From the NCBI GenBank assembly GCA_038496675.1, contig CM076650.1, positions 12,030,828-12,094,827 of the forward strand: 64,000 bases of DNA, read 5' to 3'. The first letter of the stretch is position 1. Each line of letters starts with the position of its first letter. The DNA is from Rachycentron canadum (Eukaryota > Chordata > Actinopteri > Carangiformes > Rachycentridae). Made by a program: the position numbers and the translations under genes. Positions 26,379 to 37,540 of the stretch are shown here, one piece after another. Under the pieces are notes generated by a model. The model was not told where the DNA came from. It ran no database searches and saw nothing but the letters and a program-made list of their open reading frames with translations.

Positions 26379-26796
26379 GCGACCGATTCCTTGTCCCTCT
26401 TCCACCCTCTAACTCAGTGTAATGAATATTCAGCTGCCAACCTTGCCCCCATATTCACCTTGCTCAGCAGCCACCACTGCTCTTCCTACAGTACCATACC
26501 TAGGTAAGAATAATGACTCTTCATCCATTATTATTAATTCAGTGTTGCTTGAGAACGGTACATGTAAATCAAGCAGTGGGCGTAGGGAACTATAGGCTGC
26601 CCGAAGAGTTAGCCTGAGTAATGAATGTAATTATAGTGCCCTATTGAACCTATATCTGTTTTAGTAAAGTTATAGTTTGTTCCACTTTCATAGAGGCGGA
26701 GTTGCAAGCAAACTATAAGCTTTCCATAATTTTACATCAAAATCAGATATTTAACGGTGGGGACCCTTCTCTACTATCATATGTGTATTCCATTTG

Positions 26797-27290
26797 GTAA
26801 GGCAAGGCAAGGCAAGGCAATTTTATTTGTATAGCCCATTTTTACAAACAGTTTGTCTCAAAGGGCTTTACATAGCATCATAACAACATCCTCTGCCCTT
26901 AGACCCTCACATCGACTGAGGAAAAACTCAAAACAAAACCCTTTTAACAGGGAAAAAAAAGAGAAACCTCATGGTGAGCAACAGAGGAGGGATCCCTCAC
27001 CCAGGACGGGCAGACGTGCAATAGTACCCTTTTTCAATTAATCCTGACTTCGTGCATAAACATAGGATTTTATTCATGGGTACCAGTAAATTGAGTGCTG
27101 TAATATAACATTTATAACAGTGTGAGCAGCAGTATTCGTAAAGGAGTTGAGAAGAAAATGAACAATAAGAGAGAAAATAGCATGTCAGGGGTTTTGGATT
27201 CAAACATAATGTTGACGATGATTAGAATATTGATCCTGATGACCCACCTGTTATAAGAAGAAGCAGTGGAAAGAAGCAGTGGAAAGCCAC
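26797..27290 (+). repeat. Interspersed LINE-like repeat common in teleosts
   Basis: Begins with tandem GGCAA units, then ttttatttgtatagcccatt, 'aaagggctttacatagca', 'ccttagaccctcacatcg', 'aggaaaaactc', 'cttttaacagggaaaa', 'gcaacagaggagggatccct', 'caggacgggcagacgtgcaat' and an A/T-rich tail. I recognise this order from many fish genomes. No open reading frame for a transposase or reverse transcriptase remains. Class not assigned with certainty. Confidence 0.8.
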
Positions 27291-28619
27291 CCACACATTG
27301 TCATTAGTCATTACCAACTCCTTGCAGCCTACTGCAGTACATGCTGCCACCCATGATTTAGCTCCCCATCCAGTTATGAGGGGGTGTTGAGCGTTTATTA
27401 TGCAGCACTGTCCCAGTACCAGTGAGAAAGCAAAACGTTGCCCGATCGATACCCCTCACAGGAGGCCAGGTTAATTAATTTTTTTAAGGATCTGCTTGCT
27501 TCTCCAAGGGCCTCCCCTTGCTGCAGGTTGGGATGCAAGTTACTTCCCAAAGATCTGCAAAGTGACCACAGCTCAGGCAGCGAGAGTGCATGCTGACATA
27601 GACATGCATACATGCATACACATTTTTTTGTATGCTGCATTCTGTCGTTATTTTTATACCGTACAAAGCCACTTTCTTAATCAACTTGCTGTTTGACTGT
27701 TCAAGATTCAACACTCCGACAAGGTTAAATGTGAGTGCTTGCTGATTCATAGTAAGGCCAATTTGTGTCTGTTGAGATCCCAGCTAGCAACAGCCTGTAC
27801 CGTTTGAGTCTTCCAGGCCTCTCTGTTGTTAGTGTTTGACCTTTAGCTCTGTCCCACGTCTCATGTTCAATGCGCACAGAATGCACCACGTTTCTTTTCT
27901 CACCCCACACCCCTTTGCATTTTCTCATTTCATTATCGTGGTCTATCCATGGTCCATGTTTCATGTTCCACTAAGCTTATTTATAACCACACATGTGCAT
28001 TGCATGTGTATATTTTCACCACATGCCCAGTTTTGTACACATACACCCCAAGACAATAGCTCCAGACCAATTTGTATGCGAACTGTACATATATCCCCTG
28101 TATATCGTCTGACTGGCAAACAGCTGTGGCTCTGCAAAGTAAAGAATAAATGTCACGCTCTCTTGCTCCAGCTGCTGCTAAACTGACCCTGAATCTCACA
28201 CTTTTTTCAGACTCAACAGTGAGCTGATTTGAGTAAGACAGTGACCATGTCACAGTGTAAATTACTCATCATTTGTTATTATTATGATCATTTAGGTTAA
28301 CACTCATCTGTATTGATTTTTATTAAGCATCGTCAATCAAGGCATTTATAATGGTTGCTGTCTGAGAGCACATAACTCCCCTAAGGGAATTATCACCTCA
28401 GGATTAGGTCAACCAGTCATTTGATCTATTGCCAGTCAGATGAATTGATGTGTTTTTCTACGTTTCTGGGCCTTATGGACACAGAGAGAAAGAAATAGAT
28501 GAGAGAGCTAGAGAAGGTAAAGTTGAGGAGGGTAAGAGATGGGTCCAAAGTAGTTTAAAGTCAGCCCTCAGGACTGAAAGCTTTTAAAATATTCAAGGCC
28601 ACCCTCCATCACCTTTTGC
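27291..28619. other. CTNNA2 intron, no feature recognised
   Basis: Unique-looking sequence of mixed composition. Short open frames exist in several registers without family resemblance. Confidence 0.55.
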
Positions 28620-28990
28620 CCTGGCTGCTTGTTTAAGAAAAGAGTGAAATGAAATCAATAGCAGTGCCAGCGATGGCTTCTTTGCCAGGCATCATCCAAT
28701 ATTTATACAAATGAATCTTCACAACCTCAAATTTACCCTCCAGGTGCATGTTTAACGGGCTGTTGGAACAGGGAGAAAATTCTGGAGAGGGTGTGAAGAG
28801 AATAACATAAATCTTTCTCCATCGTGATGCCGTACCGTACATACTGTAGTCATTTGCATTCACATGATATGGCAGATTATGATTAACAGCTATGTTGAGG
28901 CCTAAAGTGGGACGCCCTTGATGCCATAAATAAGAAATGGATCATAAATTCCACAAGGCCATCATCACTCCCTAAAACATACCCCCTAAC
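28620..28990. promoter_or_regulatory. Candidate conserved non-coding element with octamer site
   Basis: Repeat-free, balanced composition, with a perfect POU octamer ATTTGCAT (28852-28859) and nearby TGATTAACA and CATAAAT-type motifs. It has the look of a fish neural enhancer, but no conservation can be shown here. Confidence 0.25.
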
Positions 28991-31179
28991 AAATAACCAG
29001 CTTTTGTTACTTCAGCACTACATACATACAGACGGTCAATTTAGTTAACAAATCAGTTAATCACTGTGTTAATTCCCAAAAACCTGAAAGTACTATAGGG
29101 TGTTATAGAATATCATTTTAACAGCAAAATGCAGATTTGGATATTGCTCACATTGCACCTTTATTTTTCATCCTGCTTTTCTTAGAATTGCTACAGGGGT
29201 CCAGATGGCTGAGATTAGGGTTAATAATTCAGCATTGTTTTAAATGTGTGATAACAAACTCTCTGAGTACCATTGTGAGCAGAAACTCACATGCAGATAG
29301 TTATTATACCATGTTTTTAGATTGTAACCTGAATTGCACGTTGGCTACCTCTTCCATTTATTGAAGGGTAGCACAAGAAAATGGGTTCAATTTGGAGAAT
29401 TCAAGAGCAAAACACTGAATTCCCAGCATACTCCTCTTATTAATATTGATGATTAGTATGTGATGGGATTTTACCTGAGAGAAATTAGCTGAGGGAGGAA
29501 AGAAGGTAATTTGATCTGTATATCCAGCGGCTCACTTTGTCAGTCCCTCTTGGGTTTAGAGATCATGTGATTGCAAGAATTAACTCAAATTTAAACTTGC
29601 AATTTTGTCCAACCTCTGAAATAGTTATACAAAATACTGTAAAGATGTTTGCTTTTACTAATCGCTGCCATTTTAAAAATATTTCATTTCAGAACAACAG
29701 ACAATTAGCCCTGGTCCAATTAAATTAATCTTCAAACACAGCAAAACATATTTTTAGAGACATTATTCCCTGAGGGAACTTAAATCCCCTGAACATCTTC
29801 ACAGGCAGAGCTTATCCCAGGTTCACCCCAACAAGGTCCACCTTTTAACACTCACCAAATCATCTCTAACCTTGTTAGAATCAACCAAGTCTTACCTGTT
29901 ATCCTGACCTCATGCTTTTCAAAGAAAACCACAACACAATCTGTACTTGCATGTTATTGATAATTTTGAAGATGAGTTTTTAATCGTGTTGGAACTAATT
30001 ATATAATGATTGTCAGTGAGTTCTTGAAACATTTTTATTCCTGCTGACTTACAAGTTGTAAACATTATCTTAATTTATCGCAAAATAATACAAAAAAAAA
30101 AAAAATGATGCAAACTGATTTTCTTTTTTTTTTTTTTCTTTTTTTTCATAAAAGCTGCTGCAAATTCATTGTATTGATCTTGGCCCTGCTGTGGAAGTTG
30201 GCAGAATATGGTGCACAATAGGTGAAATGCAGCCACAGTATGAGAATATGCACACTAGAGAGCAGTCTGTTCCCTCTTTCTGCAGTTGTTGTGATCCTCC
30301 ATCTCCCTCACACCACCTCCCATAACCCCCCACCACCACCACCACCACCACCACACCACACACACACACACACACACACACACCCCCACCCCCCACCCTC
30401 TCATACAACATAGCGTTCACGTCAAAGGACCCAGAAAACACAACATCTGTCAGTGCACTAATTTACACAATGAACACCAGAGGATGAAGGATGTATATAT
30501 ATATACACCTCAAAAATGGCCTTGTATTGAACAAACATTTTACATTACATGAAAACACAGTGAAGAATATTGTATGTGCAAATCTTTTTCAAAGCTGGTG
30601 GATCATTTCTTCAGTGATTTTGACACTATTTGAATTGTGTTTTGATTTAGGTAAGCATGGTTTCGTTGATTGTTGTCTTTAGTGTGCTTGGTTCCGTGAA
30701 AAGGAGGCATCACTCCTCTGTGACAGCCAACGAGGGAGAAGCAATGAGAGGCATAGCTTTAGATCTTTAACACTCTGCTTTCTTTACTTGGATGGTACAC
30801 AAATAGTGATATAATAATATGAAAATATGCTAACTGATTAAGATGAAATAGATCATTTGAATGTTTTCACACATAGGCAATGGGGAGGGGGAAGGAAACT
30901 ACACTGATAGCGAGCCAACACAGTGAATGATAAAACAACAAATATGAGTTAAAACAGAGAAGAGATCAAAATTCAGACCATGGATTTTACATTTGAGATG
31001 AGATGCAGATATCTCTCTGGCCCTTTCTTTTTTCTTTTTTTTTCTGTTTCATTTCATTTATTTATTTGTTTTTTTTTGGTTTGATACACTGCAGAGACAT
31101 GGCTCTCCAGTTCACAACTGCGTCTATTGTCATTTATCCTCTGACAGGCTTCTCACGTACAAATGAGTTTACTGTGAAT
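28991..31179. other. CTNNA2 intron downstream of LRRTM1, no gene recognised
   Basis: A/T-rich, including poly-A/T tracts at 30091-30105 and 30124-30146, a CAC/CA microsatellite and T-rich runs near 31028-31078. No exon or RNA gene seen. Confidence 0.5.
30330..30383. repeat. (CAC)n-(CA)n compound microsatellite
   Basis: CAC triplets followed by CA dinucleotides, flanked by C runs (CCCCCACCCCCCACCC). It gives Pro/His/Thr frames without coding meaning. Confidence 0.93.
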
Positions 31180-31801
31180 AGCAATTCATTTATTTAAACA
31201 TTTTTTGTAGTTTACAAAAGAAATAGATTATCTTGTATCATTTTTTGTCCACACTTGCACTTCTTCTTTTAACATATTTTACACAGACTTTTATTTTTAC
31301 ATTTTTAATCCAACTTAAACATATTTTTTAATATTTTAAATGCTTGTCAAATATTGTGTTTACCATAATACAAATGGTTTCTTTTTTTTTCCTTTTTTCT
31401 TCTTTTATGTGTCCACAGTTTGTTTTTAAACAATAATTAAATGTCCTGAAGTAGAAAGACACATTAAAGCTCAATTATCCATCCATGAGAAAAAAAAGCC
31501 TCTGTGCCCATGATGTATTCCTCTATGTTTCTGTAGAACATCAACAGGTCCAAGAGTCAGGTGCCCATTATGCCCTGTGGCCTCAAATCAGGAATAGATA
31601 GCAGTAGCAGTAAATCCACCGTGAAATAGTCAGCCACATAAAGCACATTCCTTCCACATCACAGTGAGATGCTGTGTAAAAAGTCGCCAAAAATGTCCCT
31701 TTATTCCTTCTGTCCGGCAATATTTCCCTCTCCGGTGTATCCAAAAAAGGGATTTATTGTATCCAGACAATCACAGGTAAAGATGTACTCACAAAGCAGG
31801 G
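31180..31801 (-). other. lrrtm1: LRRTM1 3' UTR and candidate polyadenylation signals
   Basis: Downstream of the stop codon the minus strand becomes A/T-rich. It carries AATAAA hexamers (TTTATT on the plus strand) at 31753-31758, 31700-31705, 31290-31295 and 31189-31194. Which one is used cannot be decided from sequence, so the 3' end is approximate. The span includes conserved-looking, ORF-free sequence just after the stop and T-rich tracts at 31380-31410. Confidence 0.45.
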
Positions 31802-33373
31802 TCACACCTCACATTCCCGAGAAGGTTGCTGTTGGCAAGTGCAAGAGCCATATTCATTGATGATCACCAGAGCTCCCTCAATGTGGTTAGGCTTATAGTC
31901 AACATAGTACTCCGGAGTAGAAATTGCAGCCATCTGCTGCATGCTTTGCTTCTGCTTCTGCTTACGGCGCTGACTGCTGAAGCACTGCCTCAGTTGTCTT
32001 ATTCCTGCTGGAAAGCACTTCCATGCCACATATAGCATGAGCACTATGATGAGAAAGGAGAAGATGAGAGCCATGGTGCCAGTCACCACCTTGTGAATCT
32101 GCATGGTGCTCTCCGGGTCATCATGGCCCACTGTGACAGTGAAAGAACTGGTGACCACCTCGCTACCCTCACCCTCATAAGGGTTGGGAGTAAATGGGCC
32201 CAGGAACACAGAGCCACCCTGGGCCAGATCCCTTGTAGAGGCGTACAGGCCTGCTGTAGTTACCTCCATCGGGGGATCCTCACATAGCTGAAAAGCATAG
32301 ACAGCATCCAACACATCCTCGCCCTGTGCGGTGTCAGGGCTTGAACACAGCAGGGAATTGTCACGCTGGCCTCGGAAGGCACTCAGCCAAGAGGCCAAGG
32401 CACACACATTGCGACTGCACTCCCAGTCATTCCCTGCCAGAGTAATGCTGTCCAGAGATGACCATGAATCCAGGATGCGCTGGTCCACAGAGGTCAGGCG
32501 ATTGGAGTCTAGCATTAGCACCTTGAGGTTGGGTGCACTTTCAAAAACATGTGGCTCAATATACTCAATTTCATTGGCTGACAGGTCAATCTTCTCTAAA
32601 AAATGCCATGTCCACACCAGGGTATTGACAACAATTGTGGCCCGATTGTTGTGCATGTACAGAGTACGTAAGGAGATGAGGCGAGGGAAGTGGGCTAGGT
32701 TGACTTTAACCAGCTCATTGTGCTCAAGATGCAACTCAGCCAACTTAAAGAGGCCAGCGAAGGAGTTTCGAGCCAGGCTCTGCAGTTGGTTGTATCCCAA
32801 GTCCAGAAACTGCATGCTCCGGCAGTCCTGAAAAATCCGCACTGGCACAAATTTGAGAGCATTGTAGCGCAAATGCAAATTGGTGAGCTTTCTAAGGCCG
32901 TGGAACAGGTCGGGCTCTAGTGCCTGCAGCCTGTTGTATGAGAGGTCCAGGATGCGCAGGTTTGGGAGGGGCCTAAAGGTACCATTTGGCAGACTCTCAA
33001 TCCGGTTGCTGCTCAGATCTAACTCCTTTACTCGTCTTAGCCTGTCGAACGCACCCTCCTCTACAATGTCAATATTGTTGTGATCTAAGTAGAGCCAGGT
33101 GAGCTGTGACAAACCACTCAGTTGGCCTTCACGCAGCTCGGTCAAGTTGTTCTCTCTCATGGACAGGCCCATGGCACTGCTCAGATTGCGGGGAATGTCT
33201 GTGAGGTTGAGCCCCTCGCAGTACAGCAGCTTGCTGTCGCAGCGGCACAGCCTTGGACAAACCCCCTCTACCAAGGGAACCGTTCTTAGAAAAATGCCCA
33301 GTGAACACAGTATCAACCCAGGGGGCTTCTTCAGTGGCCACTTTAAGTACAGTCCAATTAGAAGGAAATCCAT
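31802..33373 (-). CDS. lrrtm1: LRRTM1, leucine-rich repeat transmembrane neuronal protein 1 (complete, single coding exon)
   Basis: A 523-residue type I membrane protein. Family knowledge: LRRTM1 is a postsynaptic organiser of excitatory synapses that binds presynaptic neurexins. Seen: hydrophobic N-terminal signal (1-35); LRRNT cysteines C39, C43, C45 and C52; about ten leucine-rich repeats (63-310); LRRCT cysteines C319, C324, C343 and C364; one transmembrane helix (429-450); a basic juxtamembrane stretch (469-476); and a C-terminal ECEV, a PDZ ligand. N-glycosylation sequons lie at N56, N63, N76 and N130. The tail sequence ALVIINEYGSCTC and the MDFLL start distinguish LRRTM1 from LRRTM2 and LRRTM3. 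I chose the ATG at 33373 because it gives the family's length (human 522 aa) and begins MDFLL. Two in-frame ATGs lie upstream, at 33379 and 33421, and the frame stays open to 33421. There is no frameshift or missing landmark. The gene is antisense to, and inside, a CTNNA2 intron. Confidence 0.97.
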   Translation of the reverse strand: MDFLLIGLYLKWPLKKPPGLILCSLGIFLRTVPLVEGVCPRLCRCDSKLLYCEGLNLTDIPRNLSSAMGLSMRENNLTELREGQLSGLSQLTWLYLDHNNIDIVEEGAFDRLRRVKELDLSSNRIESLPNGTFRPLPNLRILDLSYNRLQALEPDLFHGLRKLTNLHLRYNALKFVPVRIFQDCRSMQFLDLGYNQLQSLARNSFAGLFKLAELHLEHNELVKVNLAHFPRLISLRTLYMHNNRATIVVNTLVWTWHFLEKIDLSANEIEYIEPHVFESAPNLKVLMLDSNRLTSVDQRILDSWSSLDSITLAGNDWECSRNVCALASWLSAFRGQRDNSLLCSSPDTAQGEDVLDAVYAFQLCEDPPMEVTTAGLYASTRDLAQGGSVFLGPFTPNPYEGEGSEVVTSSFTVTVGHDDPESTMQIHKVVTGTMALIFSFLIIVLMLYVAWKCFPAGIRQLRQCFSSQRRKQKQKQSMQQMAAISTPEYYVDYKPNHIEGALVIINEYGSCTCQQQPSRECEV

Positions 33374-33397
33374 TAGCATAAATATCCAGGGATGTCT
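33374..33397 (-). other. lrrtm1: LRRTM1 5' UTR portion of the coding exon, with candidate splice acceptor
   Basis: On the minus strand, gacattttctcag ends at 33398. This is an acceptor-like sequence 24 nt upstream of the chosen ATG. If it is used, the coding exon starts at 33397, the in-frame ATG at 33421 is excluded, and the protein starts at 33373 (or at 33379, two codons earlier). Known LRRTM1 genes have non-coding upstream exon sequence spliced to a coding exon, so the layout is expected. The exact acceptor is inferred. Confidence 0.5.
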
Positions 33398-33645
33398 CTG
33401 AGAAAATGTCCATTGAACCACTCTGGATATTGTTTTTGCACCTTCACATCATATTTATCACATCATATTTAAATAATTTAATAATCTGTTTCGTTACGTT
33501 TTTGTATCTTAGCTGTAGGCAGTGATATTATACTACTTTTATTTAGTCAACCAAGGGAATCCTTGTCGAAAATGCAAAGGATAGAGGGCAAGTCTCTGTG
33601 CTTGTGTTAGATATCAAGCAGTGGGTGGAGAGAAGAGGGGATGGA

Positions 33646-33649
33646 GAAA

Positions 33650-33683
<34 letters not shown>

Positions 33684-33687
33684 TATA
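33646..33687. repeat. Poly-A / (AT)n tract within the putative LRRTM1 5' UTR intron
   Basis: Poly-A followed by AT dinucleotides, between the candidate donor (33733) and acceptor (33398) on the minus strand. Confidence 0.92.
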
Positions 33688-33727
33688 AAACTGTCCTCAC
33701 TGATAGATCTTATTTGAAAAGATTCTT

Positions 33728-33760
33728 ACTCACCCCTATCCAAAAGCTGACAATCTCCAT
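33728..33760 (-). other. lrrtm1: Candidate LRRTM1 5' UTR splice donor
   Basis: The minus strand reads gataggg followed by gtgagtaag, a strong donor with the exon end at 33734. Paired with the acceptor at 33398 it would define a small (about 340 nt) 5' UTR intron. A second donor-like site (gaag/gtgagg) on the same strand lies near 34127. This is a motif-only call; cDNA would decide which donor, if either, is used. Confidence 0.4.
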
Positions 33761-34760
33761 TCAGCGTCTCGCTTTGTGCCCCAACACTAATTATGTGCGA
33801 ATCTAAAAAAGACCCCACTGTGGTACAAATTCTCCCCCCCTCCCTTCTCTCTTTTCAGTGGACACCAGATCCTTGGCAGGCTTACAATGTCTTAGTTCTC
33901 CTCAAATGAAAGAGCCAGAAAGAGAAGGAATTCAAGTAGCTTTCAGCGAGATGGTAGGAAGTGCAAGTTCCCCTGTCTGTATGCATGAGCTCTGTCTCTT
34001 TTGCTCCTCCGCAGTCCTCTGCTGCAATGATCAGAGGGGAGAAGACACAACCAGAGAAAGAGAGAGGGAAAAAAAAAAAAAGACCATGGAAAAATCTTTA
34101 AAAATCTGTTTTGCTCTTTTCTCCTCACCTTCCTGCTTAAGTTTCAGCAGATCTGTCAACACATATTATCGTCCATCTCTGGAGGCAATCTCTGACTTAA
34201 ATCCATTCAAGCGGGTAATCATGCTTTCAGTGACGGATGTAATGGAAAAAAAAAGAAAAGGATTTAAAGAGGTGAACCCTGTTCACTGTTTTCTTGTGTA
34301 ACAGTATTCCTTGTCATCTCAGTGGCTCATCTCGGTTAAGAAGCTGCTCTCATCCCCAGTAGCTTGCAGGTCTCGTTCACTCCCTTGCTCTCCGGGTGTT
34401 TTCTCAGCCTGCTGGAAGAGGCTGCTGAAGGCTGGTGCTGTAAGCAGGCAGGGGCGGTAAATGTGGGAAGCAAAGGAGCGCGCAATCCCTTGCAGCAGAC
34501 CAGTACACTGACAGCGCATGCAGAAGCACCTTCTGTTCACTGAGTGTCGTAAGCCACTCACAATTCAGAGTGCTCGCTCTCTTTCCCTCACTCTCTTGCT
34601 CTCTTTCCCTTGATCGCTCACTCACTTGTTCATGCTGCTCCCCTCCTCTTTCTCTCTCTCTCCTCCCTTCCCTCCTCACTTTTCACTTGCTGTGTTTTCC
34701 TCTGTGCCTGAGAAATTTACATATTCAGAATGGGCTGGGCTTAAACCAGGAGCTTTAATG
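33735..34760 (-). promoter_or_regulatory. Probable LRRTM1 5' UTR / promoter region, possibly bidirectional
   Basis: This stretch upstream of the LRRTM1 coding exon is less A/T-rich than its surroundings. It contains CpG-bearing segments (for example around 34470-34530), has no interspersed repeat that I recognise, and ends at a long CT/GA tract. Donor-like sites on the minus strand (33733 and 34129) fit a non-coding first exon here. In human, the LRRTM1/CTNNA2 locus is reported to be transcribed in both directions, giving N-truncated CTNNA2 transcripts. Whether that happens here is inference. Several reading frames stay open across this region but none resembles a known protein. Confidence 0.4.
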
Positions 34761-34764
34761 AAAC

Positions 34765-34784
34765 TCCCCCCTCTCTCTCTCTCT

Positions 34785-34818
<34 letters not shown>

Positions 34819-34890
34819 CTCTCTCTCTCTCTTTCTCTCTCTGTCTCTCTCTCTCTCTCTCTCTGCCTCCATCCCTCCCTCCCTCCTTCC
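34765..34890. repeat. Imperfect (CT/GA)n microsatellite upstream of LRRTM1
   Basis: A long pyrimidine tract of CT repeats with interspersed TG and CC steps, continuing into CCCT-type repeats. It makes low-complexity frames open on both strands (Ser/Leu-rich on plus, Arg/Glu-rich on minus) that are not genes. Confidence 0.9.
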
Positions 34891-35708
34891 TTCACCGACT
34901 GTAATGAATTGGGCCATATTATGTCTGCCTCCTTTGACGTCGCTGTGAGAGAGCATTTTTCTGATTTCAAAGTTGCAAAATAAGTCATCCTTTCACGTGA
35001 TCAAAACGGTAACCTATATTAGTTCCACCCCTAAAGCCATTTGATTACAGTTTAAAAATCCCTAACCCTAACCCACATGTAGCCAACCAAAAAGCAAGAA
35101 AAAAAATATAACTCAAATTAACCATGTTCTATCTCAAGATCAAAACTATAGCCACATAAAACATGAACGTAATTAGTTTCACTAATGATGGTACAATTTA
35201 AATGTACTCATCATCATGTATGTCTTATGATTTCAATTATGACTTTGTGTAATGACTCAATGTCAGTCTGATATCCATTGTTTAGCCTTGCTAACAATAA
35301 AGGCCAGAGTATAATGAGTCGAAAAGAGTGTAGATCAAACTGTCCTGTAGCCAGGCGTTCTATGTCATTGTCAATTATGGCTAAGATATCCATTCTGAAT
35401 ACAGATGTAATTGCTTGCCACATAATATTAGCATAAAACTATAACATACATATTTTTTTTGTGAAGGTCTGCTCTCGGCTTGTTTTGCACTTCTCTGGGA
35501 TCAGTCCTTGCCTTGTCATCGTTCTCCCATTAATTTTCAAAGACAATGAGCTGTGACAGTGCCTCACATTCCTCATACCAGCCAACTTTCTTACCATCTG
35601 TCCATCTTTTTCCCTCTCCAAGTTCATTCTATTTTTACTGACAGATGCCATCACTTTGGTATCAAACCTCTCAATTCTTAAAAAAGGATGGTTTGAGGGT
35701 ATATATGT

Positions 35709-35709
<1 letters not shown>
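34891..35709. other. CTNNA2 intron upstream of LRRTM1
   Basis: Starts with the CRE-like site, includes a 15-bp telomere-like run ccctaaccctaaccc (35060-35074), then A/T-rich unique sequence. No exon is supported. Confidence 0.5.
34935..34942. promoter_or_regulatory. CRE-like site (TGACGTCG)
   Basis: TGACGTCG matches the cAMP-response element TGACGTCA at seven of eight bases. It lies about 1.5 kb upstream of the LRRTM1 start codon, just beyond the CT-rich tract, which is a plausible place for a neuronal activity-responsive element. Binding is not shown by sequence alone. Confidence 0.25.
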
Positions 35710-35755
<46 letters not shown>

Positions 35756-35763
35756 TGTGTGTA
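35710..35763. repeat. (CA)n tract with inverted GT arm
   Basis: (CA)n to 35752 followed directly by cgtgtgtgtgtata, so the CA tract and its 3' arm are self-complementary; Z-DNA or hairpin prone. Confidence 0.93.
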
Positions 35764-37309
35764 TAATCAGAAATTATTATATGTTATTGTTCTGTATTTA
35801 ATTTTTTTATTCTGATACAAACCCATGTGTTTGAAATGTTGAAATAAAAGTTAAAAAAAAAGAATTTAGTTATGCCTGTTCTAAATCCAGGCTCAGTAAC
35901 TTGTGTATAGAGCTAGATCAATATTGGAACAAAAATATCCTTTGATGGAGCAGGACAAAACCCAGTATAAACATTTACAGTATGCCGTTATCACAAACAG
36001 CAATTCCAATTGGCTTTTTCTTTGCAAAGGCAATACAGCTGGTTGTTTTTCTTCCTTGATACTGAGTCTTAACTTGATTTGACGGTTTGTAACATCCATA
36101 ATCTGGATTATTACTGACAGGGAACACCATCTAGTTAAGTAAACAAGATCCAATAGTATTGATAAAACATTTACAAGTTAAAAATGCGATCCTGATGTAT
36201 AATATCAAGTACTTCTAAACTGGGTCCCAGTAAAACGTCATCGTGCTGAACTGGGTTGAGGCCCAGGTGTTGTGTTTTCACAGATATTTTACTCTTTCAC
36301 TGTGTCTCATTCATATGTTACGTTTTGGCAGACAATTACTGCACAATGCTTTTTGTTGGAGCAGGTGATATGGCATTAGCATTAGCTGTGGAATAGATGG
36401 CTAACTGAGACAGGGATGTTAATTTTATTTAATGTACTTATTGACTGCATTTGATTTGGTCTGTACTGTTTAGACATATGTTAACATAAGACTAAACATG
36501 TGCTATGTCGGGAGAGTTAGTATCACTGTGTTACAGGAAAAAGGGTAAAACCATTTTAAGTCTCCACCCAGTGGTATAGTTCATTACTGCAACCACAGTA
36601 CGGGCCTTTCTAACTGCTACACTATCATCCACTTTAAACTGTTGTCTGTTGTGCATGGCTGTTTATCTAACTAAGCTTTGAATAATAACCAGGGGCTAAT
36701 ATTTGGCCCTAGATACAACAGTATCTTAGAGTATCTAATAAGTAGTGCAGAGTAGGGTCCCCCATGCCAATGGATCACCAAATACTTTTATATGTAGCAC
36801 CTCAGAAATATTTTCTTAGGTGGAGACTTAACTATACATAGTATAATAAAGGTTTTTCTTCCACCATTTAATTTAATAATAACTCTCAACAAGACTCACC
36901 TCTCACTAATATATGTATATATGTTTGTCAATTTTTGTTTGTCTTTTATTTTATGTTAACTTCTTTGCCTGGAATCAATTGTACATGTCTATACAGAGGA
37001 CCATGAGTTACGTCTAGACTTTTTGGAAAGACAATGATGGTGATGAAATGAGACTCCCTATGAGAAAATATATTAGCTCGCTGTATGTCGTGGAACAGAG
37101 GCTGGCTTGAAAATGGGGTGGGAGTTTGATTACAATAATTATACAGAGGTAACACAATTACGTAAAAGCCCTGTACTTTGCTCTGACCCTGTCTGGCATT
37201 CAGCAACTTAACCTTCGGTAGCAGGGGCATCAAGTTCTTAACATCTGTGTCAAAAAGAACTGACAGCTACTTTGGTTGAGCTACAATGGCATAAAATTAT
37301 CTGTGTATT
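35764..37309. other. CTNNA2 intron, no feature recognised
   Basis: A/T-rich unique-looking sequence without repeat family or exon-like unit. Confidence 0.55.
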
Positions 37310-37540
37310 AGGTAGTGTGTGTGTGTGTCTGTGTGTACTTCTGTCTCTGTCTCTAAGTATCTTGGCTGCTCCTCACAGGTTTAAAGGGCTGTTTGAGGGT
37401 TGTAACTTGGTTTTGAGATTTAGATTAGAATTAGGCTTGAAGGTTCGTGTTAGGTGTTTACTTGTGATCATTTAGTTAGCGTTGACATAGATGACACCGT
37501 TGTGCAGGACAAGTTGTGTAGTCCAGATAAAAATGAAGGC
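37310..37540 (+). repeat. GT-associated interspersed repeat (family B)
   Basis: A GTGTGT run then acttctgtctctgtctct, 'ctgctcctcacaggtttaaagggctgtttgagggttgtaacttggttttga', 'gattagaattaggcttgaagg' and a later 'gtgtaggtg'-like part. This is the order of a repeat often found beside GT tracts in fish. Degenerate copy. Confidence 0.5.

Noticed and set aside
26492..26503. A 12-nt microexon-like unit (ctacag ... taccatacctag ... gtaaga)
   Set aside because: In the phase-0 register of the CTNNA2 exon boundary it contains a stop codon and there is no supporting evidence.
32331..32831. A 166-codon plus-strand frame inside LRRTM1
   Set aside because: It is antisense to the well-supported LRRTM1 coding exon and its peptide has no family features.
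33858..34301. A 147-codon plus-strand frame upstream of LRRTM1
   Set aside because: It contains a Lys/Arg/Glu low-complexity run from a poly-purine tract and no recognised domain; it overlaps the LRRTM1 promoter zone.
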